A stretch of DNA of 64,000 nucleotides from Caballeronia mineralivorans PML1(12) (GTDB lineage Bacteria; Pseudomonadota; Gammaproteobacteria; Burkholderiales; Burkholderiaceae). The notes beneath the pieces were generated by a model. The model made no database searches. It had not been told where the DNA came from and was given only the letters and a program-made list of their open reading frames with translations. The DNA lies in assembly GCF_001028175.1 (NCBI RefSeq), contig NZ_AEJF01000180.1, positions 1 through 64,000 of the forward strand, written 5' to 3'. The position numbers and the translations under genes are program-made. This document shows, in pieces, positions 55,528 to 63,841 of the stretch (positions within the stretch are counted from its first letter, which is position 1; every line of letters starts with the position of its first letter).

Positions 55528-56283
55528 TTACGCCGCCACGTCATCTTCGACCCGGATATCGACGGTGGCTTCGTAGAGTTCGCGGAAGTACATCGCCAGG
55601 ATGGTCTGGATGTCGTCGAAATAGCGCAGCACCTTCTCGACGTCCGCTTCTTCGCGGATCAGGTAGCGCAGGATGCGCCACATTTCACCGGCATGATCGT
55701 CGCCCACATCGGTGTTGACGTGGGCGAGCTGTCCCTTGATCTTGTCTTCGCCGAGCGTCTCCTTCAGCGACTTGATTTGGTTCGGGGTGAGCTTGGCGGT
55801 CGTGTATTCGATAAGGTAGCTCGATGCGACGACGCCGATCGGACTCTCGTGCTCCGACACGAAGTAGAAGAAGCCCTGCAGCAGACGCGTGGCGAGAAAC
55901 GGCTCCGTTGCGAGCAATTCTTCCTGGGTCACGCCGAGCGCCTTGCAGTCTTGCATGAACAGCACGTCGTGGTTCATCTCCTCGGCTTGATATTCCGCGT
56001 ACAGCTGTGCAGCCTCCGGCGAGATCTTGGTGATCGCGTGCAGCGTCTTGGCATGGGCGGAGCGGCTCAGGCGGATGCGCCAGACGTGTTCGATCGTGTG
56101 CCGGCGATACCACTTGCTGTCGAGCTTCTTGCTTTCTAGATGGTTGGCGTGCGGAACGGTGGCTCTCCATTCGGCTATTTTTTTGTCGAGATACTGATCG
56201 AGCTTAGCCTGTACTGCCGCGCCTTCGGCGAGCGAATAGAAGGGGGACGGACGTTCGATACCGCAATGCGTGACGCGATTCAT
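55528..56283 (-). CDS. Haem-oxygenase-like diiron (HDO) oxidase
   Basis: A 251-residue all-helical protein of the iron-containing redox enzyme (CADD/BesC/UndA-like) group. Candidate ligands are E101 and H105 (AEEMNHD), a glutamate at 144-159 (SEHESP to LIEYTT), and H188, D192 and H197 (HVNTDVGDDH). All six positions are plausibly filled, so it should be an active O2-using diiron oxidase, doing C-C cleavage, hydroxylation or N-oxidation in other pathways. Its start overlaps the ATP-grasp stop (ATGA). Confidence 0.85.
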   Translation of the reverse strand: MNRVTHCGIERPSPFYSLAEGAAVQAKLDQYLDKKIAEWRATVPHANHLESKKLDSKWYRRHTIEHVWRIRLSRSAHAKTLHAITKISPEAAQLYAEYQAEEMNHDVLFMQDCKALGVTQEELLATEPFLATRLLQGFFYFVSEHESPIGVVASSYLIEYTTAKLTPNQIKSLKETLGEDKIKGQLAHVNTDVGDDHAGEMWRILRYLIREEADVEKVLRYFDDIQTILAMYFRELYEATVDIRVEDDVAA

Positions 56284-57641
56284 GACTTCTCCTGGGTTGT
56301 GGTGTCATCGGCGGTTGCTGCTGCATCGGAATAACGGATTACCAACTGTTCGTCGAGCATCGCCGAGAGCGCATGCAGTTGCTCGGCAATCTCGCGAATG
56401 GGGACTTTCCAGAGAGCGTTCAGGATGAAGATGCCGCGTTCCGAATCAGGGAGTCGGGTCTGGGGGCGCACGGGCATCTCGACGACGTCGGGTTGTGGCG
56501 TCAGCCCGTCGATCGACAGCACTTCCAGCGTGCGGTTGCGCTCACCGTAGCGGCTGAAGAACACGGTGCCGTATTCGAGCGTGCCGTCGCGGCGCCGGAC
56601 GCTTTCGCGCAAGGCGGCGAGCCGCGCGCGCCACGTGAGCAAGTGGTCGCGCTCGACGCACAGCGTCTTGACCCACAGCTCCAGCATTGACAGGCCGTTC
56701 GTGAAGACACCAACGCTTTGATTGATCAGTGCGCCGCCCATGCGGGCGTTGATCTCGATGATGTCCCAGTGTTCGGCGGCCGCGTCGTAGCGCGTCTCGA
56801 TGTGATAACAGCCGTCGCGCAGTTGCAACGCGGCGAGGCACTGGTCGATGAAACGTTCACCAGCGAGCTGCTGTGCGTCCGTCAGTCGCGGCGCAGGCAG
56901 CGAGTTGCCCATTTCGAGCGTTGTGCCGCTCGAGTCGTCCAGATACTTGGCGTGCACGCCGATCACGTGGCTTTCGCCGCCGGCCGCGAGTACTTCGAAG
57001 CTGTATTCATCGCCGCGGACGTAGTCTTCCACGATGAAGTCGAACTGCCCGGCGAAGATTGCGCGAAATGCCTTGTCGCTTTGCATCTGTTCTCGCAGCG
57101 CCTGCAGGCGCTGCGGCGTAACTGTTTCGTCGAGACGGAAGCACGCGAACGAGCCCGCGCCGCGTCGCGGCTTGACGAACAAAGGCCTGCCACTCGCCTG
57201 CAACACCGGTAGCGTGGCGGCGTCGAGCACGGTTGCTCTCGCGCGGCTTAAGCCTGCTTCGCTCAAGCGGCCGCGACACAGCAGCTTGTCCATGCAGACG
57301 CGCAACGCCGACGGATCGCCATCGATGGCGCCAAGCAGCACGTTCGTGTGCGCCATCAGCAGCCGGTAACCTTCGAATGTCGCCAGTGCCGCGACGATGC
57401 CGAAACCTTCGTCGCGCGCTTGCGCGAGCACCGTCTCGAGGTGCGATTCGTTCAAATACTCGTCGTCGACCTGCCATAGCCGCGCCGCGCCGACAGCGGC
57501 GAGCTGTTCGAGATCCCGCGGGTCGCGCGGCTTCGAGCTGAGGATCACGAGCGTGACGCCGAGCCGGTCGACATACTCCCGGATCATCGACGCGTAAGAG
57601 CGCGCCTGATGGGCAAACAGAAGAAGAGTGGGTGTGCTCAT
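56280..57641 (-). CDS. ATP-grasp ligase 1
   Basis: A 453-residue ATP-grasp enzyme, expected to activate a carboxylate as acyl-phosphate and join it to an amine. ATP and Mg motifs are FVKPRRGAGS (155-164), VEDYVRGDEYSFE (204-216) and EINARMGG (296-303). The N-terminal Rossmann-like domain starts TLLLFAHQARSYASM. It is not closely similar to ligase 2, so each probably makes a different bond. The DUF-like C-terminal third (after 310) may hold a lid or a second substrate site. Confidence 0.88.
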   Translation of the reverse strand: MSTPTLLLFAHQARSYASMIREYVDRLGVTLVILSSKPRDPRDLEQLAAVGAARLWQVDDEYLNESHLETVLAQARDEGFGIVAALATFEGYRLLMAHTNVLLGAIDGDPSALRVCMDKLLCRGRLSEAGLSRARATVLDAATLPVLQASGRPLFVKPRRGAGSFACFRLDETVTPQRLQALREQMQSDKAFRAIFAGQFDFIVEDYVRGDEYSFEVLAAGGESHVIGVHAKYLDDSSGTTLEMGNSLPAPRLTDAQQLAGERFIDQCLAALQLRDGCYHIETRYDAAAEHWDIIEINARMGGALINQSVGVFTNGLSMLELWVKTLCVERDHLLTWRARLAALRESVRRRDGTLEYGTVFFSRYGERNRTLEVLSIDGLTPQPDVVEMPVRPQTRLPDSERGIFILNALWKVPIREIAEQLHALSAMLDEQLVIRYSDAAATADDTTTQEKS

Positions 57642-57647
57642 GATCGA

Positions 57648-58892
57648 TCAGGGCAGGGTGGTTTCGATGCGGAAGGCGTGCAGTACGTACTCGACGTCGC
57701 GCGTCACTTGCTGGCTGGAGTCGGCATTGAACAGAAAGCGTCCGGACTGCATTGAGCAGTAGCCGTCTTCGTGTTCGATTAGTTGGCCCGCCTCCGGCAC
57801 GAGCTGCCGATATAGACTTTCCAAGCTGCGGTCGAAGCGCGTGACCGATTGCACGCGTAACGGCAGGCCATTCGGGCGCGGGAACATTAGCCACGCGCCA
57901 ATCGAACGGATCGGCGCGTGCAGCATCGCAGGCTGGTCGAGGCTCATGTTCACCCATTCACCAAACAGGTTGATGCCAGTCGCCTGGTGGATCATCGACG
58001 GCACGTCCGCGCCGCCGACGCGGGCGCCGACTTCGAGAAACACCAGATCATCGTTGTTGGTGTGGAACAGCTCCAGATGGAACGGGCAGGCCTTGAGTCC
58101 GATGGCCTTGATGCACTGCGTCGCGAAGCGGCTTACATACGCATACAACGCTGTGCCGGGTTCTAGCATGATCGCGCCGAGCGGCGCGCCCGCCGCGAAC
58201 TCAAGACACGTATTGATATAGCGCGACGGTACCACCAGCGTGACCTTACCGGCCTGATCGACGAGCCCGTCGATGTGCATCAGCGTTCCCGTCACGAACT
58301 CCTCGAGATCCCATTCGCCGTCGGACGGGAGGTCGGCGACCGCGGCGCGCAGCTGCGCGGCGTCGGTGATCTTGCGCACGCCATGGCTCGACTGGCCGTC
58401 GATCGGCTTCAGGATCAGCGGATAGCCCGTGTCGGCGGCGAAGGCGAGCGCGTGCTCGATCCGGGTCGAATTGACCGACGTGTACCGCGGCGCGCGCAGT
58501 CCTGCTGCTGCGACCTTCTGCTTCATCACGAGCTTGTCGCGGCCGAGCCGGTTTTCATCGGGCTTCTTGCCGGGGATGTCGAACTCGGCGCGCAACTGCG
58601 ATGCGAGATCTTGCAGCGATTCCGAAAAGACGATCAGCCGGTCGATCGGGCCGCTCGACTGGACGATACCGTTCAGGATCGGGCGGTACGCCGACGCATC
58701 GTCGAGGTGATCGAGTTCGTAGAGCCGGTAGCTATCCGCTGACGCCGTGATGGCCGACCGGCCGCGGCGATTGACGATATAGCTGACGCGGTGTGCGCGG
58801 TGATCTATGAAATCGTCGTAGCGGACCAGGTCGAAGTCCCAGCGCGCAGTGCCCGGAAAGCGGGCGAGATTGTTGATGATGACGATGTTCAT
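57648..58892 (-). CDS. ATP-grasp ligase 2
   Basis: A 414-residue ATP-grasp enzyme with LILKPIDGQSSHGV (159-172), DLEEFVTGTLMHIDG (195-209) and FLEVGARVGG (285-294). It resembles BacD/L-amino-acid ligase-type ATP-grasps in general layout. The stop and start codons interleave with its neighbours: 6 bp before ligase 1, and a 4-nt overlap with the aminotransferase gene. With ligase 1 it suggests a product having two amide or peptide bonds. Confidence 0.88.
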   Translation of the reverse strand: MNIVIINNLARFPGTARWDFDLVRYDDFIDHRAHRVSYIVNRRGRSAITASADSYRLYELDHLDDASAYRPILNGIVQSSGPIDRLIVFSESLQDLASQLRAEFDIPGKKPDENRLGRDKLVMKQKVAAAGLRAPRYTSVNSTRIEHALAFAADTGYPLILKPIDGQSSHGVRKITDAAQLRAAVADLPSDGEWDLEEFVTGTLMHIDGLVDQAGKVTLVVPSRYINTCLEFAAGAPLGAIMLEPGTALYAYVSRFATQCIKAIGLKACPFHLELFHTNNDDLVFLEVGARVGGADVPSMIHQATGINLFGEWVNMSLDQPAMLHAPIRSIGAWLMFPRPNGLPLRVQSVTRFDRSLESLYRQLVPEAGQLIEHEDGYCSMQSGRFLFNADSSQQVTRDVEYVLHAFRIETTLP

Positions 58893-60016
58893 CGGTAAGC
58901 TCCCCTTGTGGTGTTATCTGATGTCGCTTCTAGAAGTTGCTTGATCGCGCCAAGCAGCTTCTCGACCTCGTCGGCCGCGCCCACGGAAATGCGCAGATGA
59001 GTCGGCAGGCCGTAGGTGTTCATCGCCCGCGTGATGAAGCCGCGCTTGAGCAGGCCCTCGTACACGGTCTTGGCGGCAAGGCCGAAATCGGTCAAGACGA
59101 AGTTCGCGTTGCCATCGAAGACGGTCACGTTCATCGCGCGCAACGCATCCGTAAGCCGGCGACGGCCGCTCAGCGTTGCCGAGACGATCCGTTTCAGGTA
59201 CGCGACGTCGTCGAGCGCGGCGGCCGCGCCCGCGAGCGCCACCCGGCTGGCCGGAAACGGCGGCCGGATCCGGTTCAGGCAATCGATCAGGCCGGCGGCG
59301 GCGATGCCATAACCGATGCGCAGCCCTGCGAGCCCGTAGGCTTTCGAGAAGGTGCGCGTCACGATCACGTTGGGGTGACGCAGCGGCAATTGCTCGGTGT
59401 CACGCGGCGCGCTGCTGTCGGTGAACTCGGCGTAGGCTTCGTCGAGAATGAGCAGCACATGGGCCGGTAGGCCGTCGACCAGGCGCGTTAGCGCTGTCGC
59501 GTCTAACGACTGTCCGGACAGGTTGGTGGGACTGTCAACGAGGATCATGCGTGTGCGTCCATCGACGCGCGCGAGCAGTTGTTCGACGTCGTGACCGAAG
59601 TGGGGGCCGCTTGCAGCGATGCGCAGCGCGGCGCCCTGTTCTGTGACGAAGGCGGGATACGCGCAATAGCCGTACTCCGACAGCACCACGTTGTGTTCCG
59701 GCGAGACGAACGCCCTGACGAGCGCGCCAATGACGTCGATCGAACCGGTGCCGAGTACCAGCGTATCGAGAGGCACGTGTAGCCGCGCGGCGAGCTGGTC
59801 GAGCAACGCCTGCGCATCCGGATAGCGATTGGATTGCGTGAGGGCACCCTGCATGGCCGCGAGCGCGGCGGGCGACGGAGAAAATGGCGCTTCGTTGCTG
59901 GAGAACTTGTAGATCTCGCGCAGACCCCGTTCGCGCCGCAGCTTTTCTTCGGTGATACCCGGTCGATACGGCGCCAGCGAGCGCAGCGGTGGGGCGAGGA
60001 ACTCGGTCCAGTCCAT
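58889..60016 (-). CDS. PLP aminotransferase, histidinol-phosphate aminotransferase-like
   Basis: A 375-residue fold-type I aminotransferase (class I/II). SSNEAPFSPSP (39-49) at the N terminus is HisC-like. It has SPTNLSGQ (162-169), DEAYAEF (192-198) and the PLP lysine K225 in RTFSKAYGLAGLRIGY. Not in a his operon, so it probably makes or consumes an amino acid intermediate (alpha-keto acid or aldehyde to amine) in this pathway. Confidence 0.88.
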   Translation of the reverse strand: MDWTEFLAPPLRSLAPYRPGITEEKLRRERGLREIYKFSSNEAPFSPSPAALAAMQGALTQSNRYPDAQALLDQLAARLHVPLDTLVLGTGSIDVIGALVRAFVSPEHNVVLSEYGYCAYPAFVTEQGAALRIAASGPHFGHDVEQLLARVDGRTRMILVDSPTNLSGQSLDATALTRLVDGLPAHVLLILDEAYAEFTDSSAPRDTEQLPLRHPNVIVTRTFSKAYGLAGLRIGYGIAAAGLIDCLNRIRPPFPASRVALAGAAAALDDVAYLKRIVSATLSGRRRLTDALRAMNVTVFDGNANFVLTDFGLAAKTVYEGLLKRGFITRAMNTYGLPTHLRISVGAADEVEKLLGAIKQLLEATSDNTTRGAYR

Positions 60017-60026
60017 GCGTCTCTCC

Positions 60027-60902
60027 CTAGCTGACAGTTGGTTCCGTCACGGCGTAACCCGCCGTTTCCATCGACGCCAGCGCCTTGCGCAGGTGCGAGC
60101 CTTCCTGCACCTCGTACAGCGAGCCGAACTCGCGTTCGGCTATCGGCAGCAGGTACGTGCCCGCATCGACCCGCGCGATTTTGGCGCGCCGTCCGCGCAG
60201 TAGCTGAATGCCGGGTTCGTTGTGTGCGGCATGCGACCCAAAGTAGATCGGGAATGCATCGGCGGCGCGATACGCGGGCAGAAAGGTTCGGCGCGGAAGC
60301 TGTGATGTGTTGCGGGCCGACGCATGCAACGTAAGGCAATGCAGGAACAGGACGCTGCCGGCCGGCACCTCAATATCCACTGCCAGCGACTCGTCAGTGC
60401 CTTGCGCCTTACCACGAAAGAACCCGTCGACTTCGTGCGACACGAGCCCGCGGCGATGCGAACCGGGTACAACTCGTAGGCAGCCGTTGGTCACGCTGGC
60501 GTCGTCGAGAAAGATCAGCGCGGTGACGAGATCGGTATTCGTGTGCGGGTAGTACGAGAAATCCTGATGCCACTCCACCACGCTGCCGACCTTCGGCCCC
60601 TTCATGTTCAGCTTGCTGTAGTGAAACAGCACGTTCTCGCCGATCAGCGCCTCGATGCAATCGAGCAGATGGGGATCGGCCGCCATGTCCTTGAACGCTG
60701 CGTGTTTCTGCGTGGGCGACCAGATACGCCGCACCGTTTCGCCATCCTGAGGTTCGTATTCGTAGGGCTTGTCGGGATTGTTCGGGTCGAGCAGTTCGTC
60801 GATCGCGGCGAGCGAACGGCTGACTTGTTCGCTGTCAAATAGCTTCTCGATCACGAGATAACCATGATCGGCATACGATTGAATCTGCTGGCGATTGAGC
60901 AT
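60027..60902 (-). CDS. Phytanoyl-CoA dioxygenase-family Fe(II)/2-oxoglutarate oxygenase
   Basis: A 291-residue PhyH-type oxygenase. The iron triad is H112xD114 (WHQDFSYY) and a distal histidine (H193, LHASARN); an arginine near 206 would bind 2-oxoglutarate. Start at 60902: AGGAG lies 7 nt upstream, although the frame is open to 61160 in the upstream gene. It likely hydroxylates, desaturates or epoxidises an intermediate. 19 bp from the EPSPS-like gene. Confidence 0.87.
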   Translation of the reverse strand: MLNRQQIQSYADHGYLVIEKLFDSEQVSRSLAAIDELLDPNNPDKPYEYEPQDGETVRRIWSPTQKHAAFKDMAADPHLLDCIEALIGENVLFHYSKLNMKGPKVGSVVEWHQDFSYYPHTNTDLVTALIFLDDASVTNGCLRVVPGSHRRGLVSHEVDGFFRGKAQGTDESLAVDIEVPAGSVLFLHCLTLHASARNTSQLPRRTFLPAYRAADAFPIYFGSHAAHNEPGIQLLRGRRAKIARVDAGTYLLPIAEREFGSLYEVQEGSHLRKALASMETAGYAVTEPTVS

Positions 60903-60921
60903 CGGAAATCTCCTTATTGGC

Positions 60922-62304
60922 TCAGATGGCGTGCAACAGGGACAGCTCGTCATCCCGCTCGGCATTCGTGCTGATTTCGTAGCAACGCGCTCCGAGGTGC
61001 TCGAACTGCGAGAAGAAATCCGGGAACGAGCAGTTGACGTCGCGATAGCCGTCGAGACGGTTCGGGCGGTGGCTGCGCAGCGAGGCGATGAAGAGAGACA
61101 TGAAGATGCGGTGGTCGCCCCAACTAGAAAGATCGACGCCGCCCGCATACGCTTTGCCATGGCCGTGGATTTCGAATCCGTCGTACACGCCGTCCTTGAA
61201 CAATCCTTTGATGTCGACCCCCATCTTGCCTAGCTCGCTCACCATCGCCTTTATGCGCGGTGACTTGTGCAGCCGCGTGATCGAGCCGCCGACGACGCGA
61301 AACGTGCCCTTCACATGCGCGCCGATCGCCGCGAGTGTCGGCACGATGTTAGGGAAGTCGCTTGCATTGAATTCGAAGTCACCAGCGAGTTGAGGCTGAC
61401 GGTTGACGAGAGTGAGTTCGTTGCGGGTGTCGTCAAAATGGACCTCGATGCCGAGAGCACGCACGACATCGATGATCGCGCGTTCGCCCTGAAGGCTTTG
61501 GCTGTTCAGGTTCTCTAGCACGAACGTGCCGGGGAAGAGGGCGGCCGCGCCGATCAGGTACGACGACGACGTGTAGTCGCCGCCGATCTGGTATTCGGCC
61601 GGGCGATATTCGCCGGGATGCACGCGGATCAGCGAAAAGTCGTCGTTCGTCTCGACGCGGATGCCGGAACGCTGCAGTGTCGCGATGGTCTGGTGAATGT
61701 AGGAGATCGACAGCAACTCGCCTTCGATTGCGATCTCGACGGGCTGGTCGGCGAGCGGCGCTGCGAACAGCACGGCAGTGATGAACTGCGAGCTGACGTT
61801 ACCAGGAATCGTGCAACGGCCGCCGCGCAGACCGCCGCCCCAGTTCACGACAGGCGCCTTGCCGGCCTCGCCGATGCATTCGATCTTCGCGCCCAGTTGC
61901 GTGAGCGCGTCGAACAATGGCTTCATGACCCGCGTGCGCAGGATCGTGTCGCCCGTAATGATCGCGGGCGAGCTGGCGAGGCTCGTGAGCGCCGCAAACG
62001 TACGGAACACGAGGCCCGACCCGAGCGCGTTGATGACGCGTTGTCCGAGATGCAGTGCGCGGCCAACGCCGCAGATCTCCAGATAGCCGTCGTGCTCGTC
62101 GATGGTCGCGCCGAGTGAGCGGCATGCCTGCTTCATCGCGTTGGTCTCGACGCAGCGCAGATCGTTTCGCACGATCGACGTGCCGTTCGCGAGTGTGGCG
62201 GCGAGGATCGCGCGTTGCGTTTCCGGTTTCGACGACGGAGTTATCGCACGGCCCTGAAGTGATTGGATCGGTTCCACGTGGAGTAGAGCGGGGAGGTCAT
62301 TCAT
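60922..62304 (-). CDS. Divergent EPSP synthase-like enolpyruvyl transferase
   Basis: A 460-residue two-domain protein aligning along the whole length with EPSP synthase. SKPETQR retains K26 and R31; TILRTRVMKPL, NVSSQF (169-174), SDFPNI (D316) and WGDHRI (R399) are kept. But the KETDR-like motif is LHKSPR, so the catalytic Glu (E341 in E. coli) is Lys347, and the PEP-contact Lys411 position is Cys425. It may use another acceptor or chemistry, such as enolpyruvyl-ether formation or a non-transfer reaction. I place the start at 62304 (AGGAAG upstream). Second gene of the operon. Confidence 0.88.
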   Translation of the reverse strand: MNDLPALLHVEPIQSLQGRAITPSSKPETQRAILAATLANGTSIVRNDLRCVETNAMKQACRSLGATIDEHDGYLEICGVGRALHLGQRVINALGSGLVFRTFAALTSLASSPAIITGDTILRTRVMKPLFDALTQLGAKIECIGEAGKAPVVNWGGGLRGGRCTIPGNVSSQFITAVLFAAPLADQPVEIAIEGELLSISYIHQTIATLQRSGIRVETNDDFSLIRVHPGEYRPAEYQIGGDYTSSSYLIGAAALFPGTFVLENLNSQSLQGERAIIDVVRALGIEVHFDDTRNELTLVNRQPQLAGDFEFNASDFPNIVPTLAAIGAHVKGTFRVVGGSITRLHKSPRIKAMVSELGKMGVDIKGLFKDGVYDGFEIHGHGKAYAGGVDLSSWGDHRIFMSLFIASLRSHRPNRLDGYRDVNCSFPDFFSQFEHLGARCYEISTNAERDDELSLLHAI

Positions 62305-62395
62305 GTGAGTCGCTTCCTGTGTAAGCACATGCTCAATGTGAAGTCGAGTGAGCTGCGATGGGGTACGACGGCGGCCGCGAATGTCGTCGGGAGCT

Positions 62396-63466
62396 TCAAG
62401 CGGCAAGCTTCTGAAGATGCCGGGAATGGGTGGACAGCGCGTCAACAAGCTTGTCCGCGCCGAACTGGATTACGTCGGTGGCGGGGAGCCCCGTTTCCTG
62501 CTCGACCTGCTCAATGACTCGCGCTGCCTGGTCACGCCCGAGCGCGCCGCAATGGACACTGACGCCGACCACTTTTGCGGGACGCAGGAATGAGCCCAGT
62601 TGCTCGTACAGCGCGACGAGTTCGTTGAGCGGGCGCAATGGCGCATTGGGCCAGCCCTTGTGATGCTTGTGATGCGCCTCGTGGCACAGCACAAGCGCCT
62701 GCGGCATCGCGCCGTGCAACAGGCCGAGCGTGACGCCGCTGTAGGCCGGGTGTGTGATCGAACCCTGGCCTTCGACCACAATCCAGTCATGGCTTTTCGC
62801 TGCGTCGAACACCAGCGACTCCGTGACGCCTGCGACGAAATCGGCGGGCACTGCATCGATCGCGACGCCTGCGCCGCTGATGTAGATCCCGCTTTGCCCG
62901 GTCGCGATGAAGCCCGCGTTGAAGCCGCGGCGTTTCGCGGCTTCGGTGATTTCGATTGCAGTAGTTTTTTTACCGACCCGGCAGTCACTGCCGATCGTGT
63001 GCACGATGAAATTACCGAGGTTGCCGATTGTTGCCCGGCTCGTCGCCAGCGCTTCGGGTGGCTCCTTGGTGTCCCAGATGCGGGCGCCCGACGCTGCTGC
63101 GAGCGCGCGGAACTCAGGGTCGGTCGCGATCCGGAAATGCAAGCCGCTCACGACGTCGAGCCCCTGCCGGAGTGCGAGGGCGATCTGTACGCGCCACGAG
63201 TCGGGTAGTTCGTTAGAGAATAACCCGACGCCGATCAGAAGCATCTCAGGTTTCAGCGATAGCGCAGATTCGAGCGAATCGAGCACCGGAATGCCGCGTC
63301 CGTAGCCGAGAATGTCACCGACATCCTGGCCGACGAGGCGGCTGTCGATGACCGCTATGCAATCGCTGTGGCGATAGCGCAGATAGGAGGTTGCAACTTT
63401 GCTGGTCACGGGGCCGAAGCAGCCTTCGGCGAATACCGCGATCCGTTTGTCTCTCAGGTTCAACAT
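62396..63466 (-). CDS. DUF1611 family P-loop protein (DgcN-like)
   Basis: A 356-residue two-domain protein. N-terminal Rossmann-like (AVFAEGCFGPVTSKVATSYL), then a P-loop NTPase-like domain with GSDCRVGKKTT (159-169) and GQSGIYISGAG. DgcN-type members N-acetylate D-glutamate or D-amino acids; most are uncharacterised. First gene of the operon, with AGGAGC 7 nt before ATG 63466. It may acetylate or otherwise activate a carboxylate or amine, or could be involved in self-protection (inference). Confidence 0.83.
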   Translation of the reverse strand: MLNLRDKRIAVFAEGCFGPVTSKVATSYLRYRHSDCIAVIDSRLVGQDVGDILGYGRGIPVLDSLESALSLKPEMLLIGVGLFSNELPDSWRVQIALALRQGLDVVSGLHFRIATDPEFRALAAASGARIWDTKEPPEALATSRATIGNLGNFIVHTIGSDCRVGKKTTAIEITEAAKRRGFNAGFIATGQSGIYISGAGVAIDAVPADFVAGVTESLVFDAAKSHDWIVVEGQGSITHPAYSGVTLGLLHGAMPQALVLCHEAHHKHHKGWPNAPLRPLNELVALYEQLGSFLRPAKVVGVSVHCGALGRDQAARVIEQVEQETGLPATDVIQFGADKLVDALSTHSRHLQKLAA

Positions 63467-63841
63467 CAGCGTAGCTCCTTTTTCTTCGATGTACATTCCA
63501 GGCCGGCCGCCGGGCCGCCGGTGACGTGTCCGACGACAAATCGTTGCGGCAGGACCCGTGCGCCGTGAGGGTTCTTCCCAGGCAGTGAAGGCATTGAGGC
63601 TCGTGTGCACGTATCCGTATTTGGATGAACCGTGAGAAGCAATGTAGGTGACGCGTGGACATAACGGAGCGCAGGTCAGATTAAATTGCGTTGCGTAAAA
63701 GCGAGCGTCGGATAAATTAACTAGCTGCCGGTTAGAGTTTCTTTGCGGCTCGCGGATGTCCTTGCCCGAAGCGAGTGCGTCGCCCTAAGCTGAGTTCGGA
63801 TTTGGCAACCGGTCGAATTTGGCAACCACAAGGGGCGAGCA
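63467..63841. promoter_or_regulatory. Divergent promoter region with tandem ATTTGGCAACC repeats
   Basis: The 375-bp region between the operon start and the LLM gene is less GC-rich than the coding DNA. ATTTGGCAACC occurs twice (63800-63810 and 63817-63827), 17 bp apart and 14 bp before the LLM start codon. The repeat spacing suggests a regulator binding site; no regulator gene is within the window nearby. Confidence 0.5.

Noticed and set aside
54605-63466. Mycosporine-like amino acid or NIS siderophore cluster
   Set aside because: No dehydroquinate-synthase-like enzyme or O-methyltransferase, and no IucA/IucC-type synthetase; only the ATP-grasp idea is shared.
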